Shown piece after piece: positions 1 to 5,118 of a DNA stretch of 19,861 bases. Origin of the DNA: Brevibacillus sp. (GTDB taxonomy: Bacteria > Bacillota > Bacilli > Brevibacillales > Brevibacillaceae). The position numbers and the translations under genes are program-made. How positions within the stretch are numbered: the first letter of the stretch is position 1; each line of letters begins with the position of its first letter. Under the pieces are notes generated by a model. It was not told the DNA's origin. It worked only from the letters and a program-made list of their open reading frames with translations, and did no database searches. The stretch lies in assembly GCA_029240815.1 (NCBI GenBank), contig JARDZO010000075.1, forward strand, positions 1 to 19,861, given 5' to 3'.

Positions 1-1083
1 TTATCGCTTAGGCTTGCGTTGCCGCATTTGCACGTTAATTTTTTTCCACTTGTCCTTCTCAGCAGCCTGCAGTCTCGCGTCTTCCTTGCGCGCCAGATGA
101 GCAAGCTCCCTTTGTAGCTTCAGGTAGCTGTCGAACCGGGCTTTTTCCAAAGAACCATCAGCGATGGCTTCTCGAACCGCGCAGCCTGGCTCCCCTACAT
201 GCTGGCAGTCGTTAAATCGGCATGTCTCTGCGATTGTCTCAATATCATCGAACGCTCCCCGGAATCCTTCGTCTGCTTCCCACAGCTGCAGCTCGCGCAT
301 ACCTGGCGTGTCGATCATCAATCCTCCGCTAGGCAAGAGGAACAACTCCCGGTGCGTCGTCGTATGTCTACCGCGATCGTCACCTTCACGGACTTCGCTC
401 ACTCGCTGCATATCTGTACCACTGAGCTTGTTGATCAAGGTGGATTTGCCGACCCCGGAGGAGCCCATCAATGCAATCGTCTTGCCCTCTCCCAGATAGG
501 GTGCCAGCTCCTCTAACCCTTCACCACTCTCGGAGCTGACGACGTGAACAGGCACTCCGATCGCTACGGATTCCACTTCACGCAGCCTGGCTTCCAGATC
601 GTCGCACAAGTCGGCTTTGCTCAGCACGATGACAGGTGATGCGCCGCTCTCCCACGCGAGAATCAGATAGCGCTCCATTCTGCGGAGGTTGAAGTCGTTA
701 TTGAGCGCGTTGACCAAGAAGACGGTATCTACGTTGGCTGCCACGATCTGCTCTTCCACCGTGTCACCCGCTACTTTGCGGGAAAACTTGCTTTTACGTG
801 GCAAGAGAGCATGAATCGTCGCTTTCTTTTCCTCTGCACGCGGACTGATTACGACCCAGTCCCCGACGGCCGGATAATCTTCACGACCTGTCGCTTCGTA
901 TCTCAGCTTTCCTGTTACCTCGCCCAAGAGCTCACCGTGCTCGCTCAACAGGCGATAGATGCGTTTATGTTCCAGTGTGATGCGTCCCACACTGTAGCCT
1001 TGTTCGGCAAAAGGGGCAAAATGATTGGCAAACGTATCATTCCAGCCCAAAGTTTGTAAGGTTTGTTGTGCTTGTTGATTCAC
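1..1083 (-). CDS. rsgA: Ribosome small-subunit-dependent GTPase A (RsgA/YjeQ family)
   Basis: A 360-residue circularly permuted GTPase that, in this family, helps late maturation of the 30S ribosomal subunit. The order of motifs shows the permutation: G4-like SKAD (155-158) comes before the P-loop GSSGVGKS (207-214) and the G3 DTPG (258-261). An N-terminal OB-fold region covers about 30-110. The C-terminal zinc knuckle is C288, C293, H295, C301 in the family pattern C-x4-C-x-H-x5-C. It is longer than the ~300-residue Bacillus YloQ and nearer in length to E. coli RsgA. Because it is not beside a prpC/prkC-type cluster, it may be a second rsgA paralogue (inference). The ATG start has AGGGGGA about 8 nt upstream. 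The Lys/Arg-rich tail (about 330-360) fits rRNA binding. The gene is complete; its terminator would lie outside the window. Confidence 0.95.
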   Translation of the reverse strand: MNQQAQQTLQTLGWNDTFANHFAPFAEQGYSVGRITLEHKRIYRLLSEHGELLGEVTGKLRYEATGREDYPAVGDWVVISPRAEEKKATIHALLPRKSKFSRKVAGDTVEEQIVAANVDTVFLVNALNNDFNLRRMERYLILAWESGASPVIVLSKADLCDDLEARLREVESVAIGVPVHVVSSESGEGLEELAPYLGEGKTIALMGSSGVGKSTLINKLSGTDMQRVSEVREGDDRGRHTTTHRELFLLPSGGLMIDTPGMRELQLWEADEGFRGAFDDIETIAETCRFNDCQHVGEPGCAVREAIADGSLEKARFDSYLKLQRELAHLARKEDARLQAAEKDKWKKINVQMRQRKPKR

Positions 1084-1169
1084 GAACGGATTCCCCCTGC
1101 AAATGGTTATCTTTAATGGCTATAGGTGCCAAAACCAGTCACAGTCGAATCCTCAAATCATGAACGGTA

Positions 1170-1241
1170 TCAGTGTTCGCTAGAAAGGAGGATTCCTGTG
1201 ACCCCGATTGCTACAATCTCTACAAATTTTGTGTTTGTCAT
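1170..1241 (-). CDS. Possible 23-residue leader or small hydrophobic ORF upstream of rsgA
   Basis: A short ATG reading frame on the same strand as rsgA. An AAAAGGAGAG ribosome binding site lies about 8 nt upstream, and a good promoter lies just before that (1297-1324). The peptide begins MTNTKFVEIVAIGV, continues with a short aliphatic stretch (TGILLSS) and ends in EH. It has no recognisable family. It ends 86 nt before the rsgA start, so the two are probably on one transcript. It could be a translated leader, a small membrane peptide or chance. The same DNA read on the plus strand also has an AAAGGAGG followed by GTG, so a Shine-Dalgarno match alone is weak evidence here. Confidence 0.35.
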   Translation of the reverse strand: MTNTKFVEIVAIGVTGILLSSEH

Positions 1242-1296
1242 ATAACATCTCTCCTTTTCAAACCGTTCCATCCAGTTTGATCTTTATTTCCCAGTT

Positions 1297-1324
1297 ATTG
1301 TACCACGAAATGCTGTAGATGCAA
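1297..1324 (-). promoter_or_regulatory. SigA-type promoter for the small ORF and rsgA
   Basis: The -35 is TTGCAT (1319-1324) and the -10 is TACAAT (1297-1302), with a 16-bp spacer. It starts just after the stop codon of the upstream membrane-protein gene and points at the 23-codon ORF and rsgA. It implies a 5' leader of about 200 nt before rsgA. Confidence 0.6.
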
Positions 1325-1329
1325 CAGAG

Positions 1330-1569
1330 TCAGTCTCCCCCGCCTCCACCGCCATCGCTACCTCCGCCACTGGCGGAACCGCCATCGCTATGGCTATGTC
1401 CGTGGCCCCAGCCATCGGAATCATCCCGGCGATGATCGCTATCCACGTAATACGGCGCACCGCTGTCAGACGACGAGTGGGAACGTCCGCGTCCGCCCTT
1501 CTTTGCGCTCGTAGCCAATACCATCATCAAAATGATAAACATGAAAGCGATGATAATGAAAAGTTCCAT
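1330..1569 (-). CDS. Small one-helix membrane protein with Gly/Ser/His/Asp-rich tail
   Basis: A 79-residue protein starting MELFIIIAFMFIILMMV. One N-terminal transmembrane helix (about residues 2-20) is followed by a basic patch (KKGGRGR), which favours a cytoplasmic tail by the positive-inside rule. The rest is a low-complexity tail with SHSSSDSG, SDHRRDDSD and GHGHSHSDGG runs and a nearly pure glycine end closing in Asp. No enzymatic domain is visible. The His/Asp content would allow metal binding, but this is only inference. I prefer the ATG at 1569 because GGGGA sits 9 nt upstream. The in-frame GTG at 1578 would lie directly against that ribosome binding site. The function is not recognised. 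Confidence 0.7.
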   Translation of the reverse strand: MELFIIIAFMFIILMMVLATSAKKGGRGRSHSSSDSGAPYYVDSDHRRDDSDGWGHGHSHSDGGSASGGGSDGGGGGGD

Positions 1570-1619
1570 CTGCTCCACTCCCCTCTGCGCCCAGACTTGA
1601 ACGTCAGTTGTACATCCTC

Positions 1620-1628
1620 AGTATACCA
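1620..1628 (-). promoter_or_regulatory. Possible extended -10 promoter for the small membrane protein
   Basis: On the minus strand the sequence reads TGG-TATACT, an extended -10 element (TGn plus TATACT at 1620-1625), about 50 nt upstream of the ATG at 1569. No good -35 is present at the usual distance, as is common for extended -10 promoters. Confidence 0.35.
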
Positions 1629-1691
1629 TGTTTCCTTACCAGTCATGGCATGGACTGTCATTTCAGGGGGAGTCTGGTGGCATCTCGTCTA

Positions 1692-1913
1692 TTATCCTGC
1701 TGTCCTGCCATGCATCGGAGCTACGGCCAGTATATTCGCAATGGCAAAAACACGATACGCTTTACGTGTGTAGCAGTATGCCTTGATCCGCTGTCCTGCG
1801 GCATCCAGCCCAAGGATTCGCACGATCCGCCTGCTGGTCTCCCCGTTTTTACCTAGGTAGATCATTTCGATGATTTGCTGTCGCTCCCAATATCTGTTCA
1901 ATTCACGAATCAT
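1692..1913 (-). CDS. WYL-like mini-protein, putative SOS gene
   Basis: A 73-residue protein. The stretch IIEMIYLGKNGETSRR followed by VRILGLDAAGQRIKAYCY and KAYRVFAIANILAV follows the WYL-domain pattern: a first strand with I.Y, then R.v.plgl...G..i.ayc....yR.F....I. It has no DNA-binding domain, so it is at most a stand-alone WYL-type SH3-like fold. WYL domains usually sense ligands, often nucleic acid, in regulators linked to DNA damage or defence. The ATG at 1913 has GGCGGTGA 7 nt upstream, one mismatch from GGAGGTGA. Its promoter contains a LexA box (1959-1970), so induction by DNA damage is the main functional clue. The family call is by pattern only. Confidence 0.6.
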   Translation of the reverse strand: MIRELNRYWERQQIIEMIYLGKNGETSRRIVRILGLDAAGQRIKAYCYTRKAYRVFAIANILAVAPMHGRTAG

Positions 1914-1945
1914 CAGGTATTCACCGCCATTTCATCTGTATGATC

Positions 1946-1974
1946 ATTTTATCACCCAGAACGTTTGTTCGCAA
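1946..1974 (-). promoter_or_regulatory. SigA-type promoter of the WYL-like gene
   Basis: The -35 is TTGCGA (1969-1974) and the -10 is TAAAAT (1946-1951), with a 17-bp spacer. The predicted start is about 25 nt upstream of the ATG at 1913. The LexA box lies within the spacer and -35, where a repressor would block RNA polymerase. Confidence 0.6.
1959..1970 (-). promoter_or_regulatory. LexA (SOS) box
   Basis: On the minus strand the site reads CGAACAAACGTTCT, with the core GAAC-N4-GTTC at 1959-1970. This matches the Bacillus LexA/DinR consensus CGAAC-N4-GTTCG except at the last base. It overlaps the -35 and spacer of the promoter feeding the WYL-like gene. Confidence 0.6.
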
Positions 1975-2007
1975 GTTTTGTTCTCATGAAATGCGAACAT
2001 AAGCAAA

Positions 2008-2029
2008 ACCGTCAGGCATGCCTGACGGT
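2008..2029. repeat. Perfect 22-bp palindrome, copy 1
   Basis: Each half reads ACCGTCAGGCA toward the centre, and the two halves are exact reverse complements. As RNA it would form a 9-bp stem with a CATG loop. On the minus strand it is followed by TTTTGCTT, so it could end minus-strand transcripts. The first 15 bp recur exactly at 2359. Confidence 0.75.
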
Positions 2030-2052
2030 CAGTCTGTCGAGAAAGCTGTCGT

Positions 2053-2255
2053 GGGGAGAAGCCTATTTCCATTCTCCGCTCCGGGCTACGTCCTACAAAG
2101 GAGTGTAGGCTGTCCGCTCCGCCCTGATCCCGAGGGAATCGCAAAACGACGCGCAGCTACGAAGGGTATTCATAGATAGCGATTCTTTTGCCTCGGGATT
2201 CAGGGCTCCGTTGAGTAGGACTACGCGAGTCGCTTCGTCTGGAAACAGGCTTCTC
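2053..2255 (+). repeat. Long imperfect inverted-repeat element, copy A
   Basis: A ~203-bp element that folds back on itself. The ends are GGAGAAGCCTATTTCCA (2055-2071) and TGGAAACAGGCTTCTC (2240-2255). An inner arm GCCCTGATCCCGAGG (2121-2135) pairs with CCTCGGGATTCAGGGC (2191-2206), and GAATCGC (2136-2142) pairs with GCGATTC (2179-2185). Its ends match the reversed ends of copy B at 2621-2871 (28 of 35 and 24 of 28 positions by eye). No coding sequence is visible. The structure fits a MITE-like or structured-RNA repeat. Confidence 0.65.
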
Positions 2256-2358
2256 TAGCGAGCTGATCATGCTCATCGAGTTTTCTAAAACCATTTCGAG
2301 TTTCTAAAAATCACACAATAAGACCGCCACTTAGAGCATGTGGGATCTTAACAATATC

Positions 2359-2380
2359 ACCGTCAGGCATGCCAGACGGT
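2359..2380. repeat. 22-bp palindrome, copy 2 (one mismatched pair)
   Basis: Identical to the palindrome at 2008-2029 except for A in place of T at one position in the right half, giving GCCAGACGGT. The two copies bracket repeat element A. No T-run follows on either strand, so this copy is not a terminator. Confidence 0.7.
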
Positions 2381-2620
2381 GTTCGGAGAATCGCAAAAAA
2401 GGCTCTGCTCCCCTAGGCTAGACTTCGTAAGGCGCTATGACCAGGAATATACTTCCCTATCGTTCATTGACTATTTTGCCCCGATTTCTATGGTTGCTCT
2501 CCCGAAGATGGATGCTGGTGAAGCCGAACGTCCTTTGGAGCACAAGCTATTGGGGGAATAAGCTTTTCCCCCCTTGAATATCAAAAAAAAACAGGTGGCT
2601 AGAAACCTCAAAAACTCGCA

Positions 2621-2871
2621 GGAGAAGCAGGTTTCCAGGCGGAGCGACTTCGGAACCCGGCTTAGTGGAGCAACGAATTCACGGGATCAAGAAGCGGTAC
2701 CTCTGTGTTCGCTGCGAAGCGGCTACTGCTTTACCGCTTCCCCGTGAATCGTTGTGCAGCGGACGGTCTATACTTCTTCGCAGGGTGTAGACCGGGCCCC
2801 GCCGAACGCGAGCGATAGCTTGTGTTCGGTGGGTAAAGACCGGAGCGCAGATCGGAAACCTGCTTCTCCCC
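2621..2871 (-). repeat. Long imperfect inverted-repeat element, copy B
   Basis: A ~251-bp element bounded by a perfect 16-bp inverted repeat: GGAGAAGCAGGTTTCC (2621-2636) and its complement (2854-2869). Inside are several smaller hairpins. One has arms around TTCACGGG and CCCGTGAA with AAGCGGTA/TACCGCTT further in. Others are GGTCTA...TAGACC and CCGCCGAAC...GTTCGGTGG. Its ends match copy A in reverse orientation. It lies about 80 bp beyond the MFS terminator. Nothing in it looks coding. Confidence 0.65.
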
Positions 2872-2950
2872 ACCTCCGCTATGTTGGTAACATTAGTTTT
2901 TTCATTCTAATGATAAAATAAATGGGTTCTCAAATTTAAACACTATATAT

Positions 2951-2984
2951 TAAAAAAAGACACATGCCCCAAGGACACGTGTCT
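2951..2984 (-). terminator. Rho-independent terminator of the MFS gene
   Basis: On the minus strand AGACACGTG pairs with CATGTGTCT (9 bp, one G-U) around a 9-nt loop and is followed by TTTTTTTAATAT. It starts 12 bases after the MFS stop codon. Confidence 0.9.
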
Positions 2985-2995
2985 CTTTATCTTTC

Positions 2996-4237
2996 TCATC
3001 GTTTTCTCATGGCCTGGCCGTATACGTAGACGATCGGGGACAGTAATATTGCCGCCACGATCAGGGATGCCCGAATGGACGCTCGGCTGCCAATCCATCC
3101 GACTACGGGACCTCCAGCTGTCTGCCCCAGCGCATTGGACTGACTCAGCATGGATAAGACGGTAGCTCGTACGTTGCTCGGGATGTTCAAGTTCAGCCAC
3201 GTATCATACAGCGGACTGCTGATCGCCTCGATTACTCCGATCAGCAGCAAGGAGCTGAGCGCCCACCAGAAGTTCGGGGACAGAGCAAAGGACAATAGCA
3301 AGACAATCCGCAAGCACGTCAGGACGAACATCCCCACCATGACGGCGCGTTCGTTGTTGACATCCAACCGCTTTTCTGTGAACTTTACAGCAACCAAGCC
3401 CAGAAAGGCAGTGAGCGCCGCTATCACCCCAAACCAGACAGCCATGGAAAAGGGAATGGAGCCTGGAAAGCCCACATCAGTGATCAAATGCGCTTCCCGC
3501 AATCGGTCATACCCTTCTGAGGCTGCCCCGCTAAACAAGGTAACGATCAGAATCAGGAGCAAGATCGGCTGCGAACGTACTACCTTCACGCCCGACAGCC
3601 ACGTCGTTTTCATTTCTTTCCACTGCGACGAATCTTTCTCCCGCTCCCGAGGCACGAAGCCCGTTTCCTTCATGAAGACGATCAGCAACAACCCGAGAGC
3701 CACATACATCAACCCGCCAGCAAAGTAGGGAAGCTGGGTGCCCAGCGTAGACAAACCGACGCTCAATCCGATCCCTACTAAGGTCGCTGTGAGCGATACC
3801 CGCTTTGCGCGCATGAACAGACTGCCCAAGCTTTTTTCCCCTACTTCGTCTGCGACCCATGCCGTATCCGCCCCACTGATAAAGGTGTGACCGACTCCAA
3901 AAAACACTTGCGCCAAGAGCACCCAGCCTAATACCGGGAGAAAAGGAACCCATTCCTGCAAAGGTCCAATGACCCCTTGGAGTGCAAAGCCGCTACCGAG
4001 CACAAACATTCCGATGATGATGGATAGACGCCGACTATAGGTGTCTGCCACCACCCCAGTGACTCCTTCAAACAGGACCACCGTGAGCTCCAGTACGGTC
4101 CCTACGATCAACAGCTCTAAAGGGGTCAGTCCTAATGTGGCAATGTAGAAGACAGCATAGGTCGTAAACATGGTCGCGTTGGCCAAAGCCGTGATAAAAC
4201 GCATGATCAAATACAGTTGTGTCGCATTCATTTTCAT
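2996..4237 (-). CDS. Major facilitator superfamily exporter
   Basis: A 413-residue inner-membrane transporter with about 12 hydrophobic segments and no extra domain. The loop between helices 2 and 3 carries an MFS motif-A variant, GVVADTYSRR (about 61-70). A second conserved stretch, TFISGADTAWVADEVG (about 118-133), follows. The central cytoplasmic loop (about 190-215) is charged, as in 12-helix drug efflux pumps. The substrate cannot be told. The ATG at 4237 is chosen because the GTG 36 nt upstream adds a poor, basic N-terminus. The start sits at the base of an RNA hairpin and is preceded by a 20-codon leader ORF, a layout typical of drug-induced resistance genes. The gene has its own terminator. 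Confidence 0.85.
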   Translation of the reverse strand: MKMNATQLYLIMRFITALANATMFTTYAVFYIATLGLTPLELLIVGTVLELTVVLFEGVTGVVADTYSRRLSIIIGMFVLGSGFALQGVIGPLQEWVPFLPVLGWVLLAQVFFGVGHTFISGADTAWVADEVGEKSLGSLFMRAKRVSLTATLVGIGLSVGLSTLGTQLPYFAGGLMYVALGLLLIVFMKETGFVPREREKDSSQWKEMKTTWLSGVKVVRSQPILLLILIVTLFSGAASEGYDRLREAHLITDVGFPGSIPFSMAVWFGVIAALTAFLGLVAVKFTEKRLDVNNERAVMVGMFVLTCLRIVLLLSFALSPNFWWALSSLLLIGVIEAISSPLYDTWLNLNIPSNVRATVLSMLSQSNALGQTAGGPVVGWIGSRASIRASLIVAAILLSPIVYVYGQAMRKR

Positions 4238-4238
4238 A

Positions 4239-4304
4239 GGAACTATGATCCGCCCTTTTCGGCAGATGGACACGTTCCGTTTTCTCGCCTACCTACTGCT
4301 GCAA
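4239..4304 (-). promoter_or_regulatory. Putative attenuator hairpins controlling MFS translation
   Basis: In the minus-strand RNA, ATCTGCC (4261-4267) pairs with GGCGGAT (4248-4254) around GAAAAG. GGAAC (4274-4278) pairs with GTTCC (4239-4243) outside it. This encloses the likely MFS ribosome binding site GGGCGG and ends one base before the ATG. An upstream arm, TTGCAGCA (4297-4304), can pair with TGCTGCAA inside the leader ORF (4354-4361). GACACGT at the leader stop (4311-4317) can pair with ACGTGTC (4269-4275), which overlaps the sequestering stem. The pairings are alternatives, as in translational attenuation. Confidence 0.5.
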
Positions 4305-4315
4305 AAGCGTACGTG

Positions 4316-4378
4316 TCACTCTACCGCATCATTTTCTTTCTTTTGTGGGTGAGTTGCAGCAATTTTACGTACTAACAT
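4316..4378 (-). CDS. 20-residue leader peptide of the MFS gene
   Basis: The peptide is MLVRKIAATHPQKKENDAVE. It has a strong GGAGG ribosome binding site (4389-4393) 10 nt before the ATG, and it lies directly downstream of a -10 TATAAT. It ends 78 nt before the MFS start. It matches no family I know and is far too short for an independent domain. Its coding region contains one arm of a predicted stem, and its stop codon overlaps another. A ribosome paused here would therefore alter folding downstream. I infer a regulatory leader of the kind found before Gram-positive antibiotic-resistance and efflux genes. Confidence 0.5.
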   Translation of the reverse strand: MLVRKIAATHPQKKENDAVE

Positions 4379-4409
4379 GGTTCATACACCTCCGAGTTTA
4401 GTTAGTCTT

Positions 4410-4415
4410 ATTATA
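4410..4415 (-). promoter_or_regulatory. -10 element for the leader peptide and MFS gene
   Basis: A perfect TATAAT on the minus strand, within the AT-rich stretch between the dinB-like stop (4444) and the leader ORF. No good -35 was found at 16-18 bp, so the promoter may be weak or need an activator. Confidence 0.45.
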
Positions 4416-4443
4416 ATAAATTTGGAAATTTTGACTAGAACAA

Positions 4444-4920
4444 TCATTTCCCTTCACACTCGATGACCTTTAGCAGACTGGAAATCGTGGAAAGATGCAT
4501 CGCTTCATGGCAGAAGGCAAAGTTGCACACTTCTCCTACGGTTTCAAATCGAACCGGGCCCATCTCAATCGGTGCCTTCAAGATTTCCTCCATAATGGCA
4601 GGGGAAATCTCCGACAAACGGTTGAGCTGTTGGGAGAGGTAATGGATCAGCTCTTCTTTAGAAGGCGGCGGACTGGACCAATCGGAAGGTTTTGTTCCGG
4701 TATGAAAGAAGCCTGCGTACGATTCAGGCAGATTGGAGCTAAATGGAAATCCAAGTGAGAAAAAGAAATCAAGGGCAAAAACAATATGACCAACGTTCCA
4801 ACGAATCGTATGATTGAATGCCTCCGGTTGGATATCGAACTTTTCCTCAGGGATGGATTGAATTTGATGAAGAGCAATTTGGCGAACCGTTTTTCCCGTA
4901 TTCAAAATTGTTGTAGCCAT
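4444..4920 (-). CDS. DinB-fold (DinB/YfiT-like) metal-binding protein
   Basis: A 158-residue four-helix-bundle protein of the DinB superfamily. The family's three metal-binding histidines can be placed at H45 (WNVGHIVFALDFF), H138 and H142 (FCHEAMHLS). Members are stand-alone thiol transferases or damage-associated proteins of mostly unknown role, and the substrate here cannot be told. Length is typical for the family. The start has GGAGG 9 nt upstream. The upstream region (4977-5017) carries three copies of TTGGCA on the minus strand, spaced 10 and 21 bp apart. No LexA box was seen, so the DinB name does not imply SOS control here. Confidence 0.8.
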   Translation of the reverse strand: MATTILNTGKTVRQIALHQIQSIPEEKFDIQPEAFNHTIRWNVGHIVFALDFFFSLGFPFSSNLPESYAGFFHTGTKPSDWSSPPPSKEELIHYLSQQLNRLSEISPAIMEEILKAPIEMGPVRFETVGEVCNFAFCHEAMHLSTISSLLKVIECEGK

Positions 4921-4976
4921 GATGGCATTCCTCCGTTTGGTTTGGATTCACTTGCAACGCCATCGTACCCCCTACA

Positions 4977-5017
4977 TCACTGCCAACTTGATCCTTTTCA
5001 CTGCCAAACGGTGCCAA
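4977..5017 (-). promoter_or_regulatory. Three phased direct repeats upstream of the dinB-like gene
   Basis: On the plus strand TCACTGCCAA occurs at 4977-4986 and 4998-5007 (21 bp apart), and TGCCAA recurs at 5012-5017 (10 bp further). The spacings are about two turns and one turn of the helix, which suits a regulator binding one face of DNA. No clear SigA promoter was found nearby. Confidence 0.35.
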
Positions 5018-5066
5018 TTTCATCGTTTTACCCCGTCTTTTTGTAAAAAGAGATGAAAAAACCTGC

Positions 5067-5106
5067 AAAAAAAACGCCCGACAGTTTTCTTAGAACTGTT
5101 TGACGT
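5067..5106 (-). terminator. Rho-independent terminator of the membrane-protein gene
   Basis: On the minus strand ACGTCAAACAGTT pairs with AACTGTCGGGCGT, with two mismatches, and is followed by TTTTTTTT. It lies 13 bases beyond the stop codon of the 5119-6501 gene. Confidence 0.85.
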
Positions 5107-5118
5107 TTTAGGTCACAC

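Larger units (their letters stand above)
1914..2950. other. Non-coding, repeat-rich intergenic region of about 1 kb
   Basis: No convincing gene is visible on either strand. Apart from the SOS promoter at its left edge, the region holds two large imperfect inverted-repeat elements (2053-2255 and 2621-2871) and two near-identical 22-bp palindromes (2008-2029 and 2359-2380). It also holds a direct repeat TCGAGTTT(T)CTAAAA at 2276-2290 and 2296-2309. A short hairpin around 2552-2572 has GGGGGAA/TTCCCCC arms around TAAGCTT, but no T-run follows on either strand. The right end (2872-2950) is AT-rich with no feature I can name. Confidence 0.7.

Noticed and set aside
1198..1245. 15-codon plus-strand GTG frame with AAAGGAGG upstream
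   Set aside because: Antisense to the equally short minus-strand frame, which has a promoter and an ATG; no plus-strand promoter was found.
2379..2561. 60-codon plus-strand frame in the repeat region
   Set aside because: It starts at a GTG next to the 22-bp palindrome, has no ribosome binding site and has no recognisable product.
2679..2873. 64-codon minus-strand frame inside repeat element B
   Set aside because: It lies fully within inverted-repeat DNA; its arginine-rich product reflects the hairpin sequence.
5001..5017. Possible sigma-54 promoter (TTGGCAC...TTGGCA) before the dinB-like gene
   Set aside because: The GG and GC elements are one base too close and the -12 reads TGGC in place of TTGC; the direct repeats explain it better.
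4847..5068. 73-codon minus-strand frame at the 5' end of the dinB-like gene
   Set aside because: It overlaps the dinB-like start in another frame and its only repeat-like content comes from the TTGGCA repeats.
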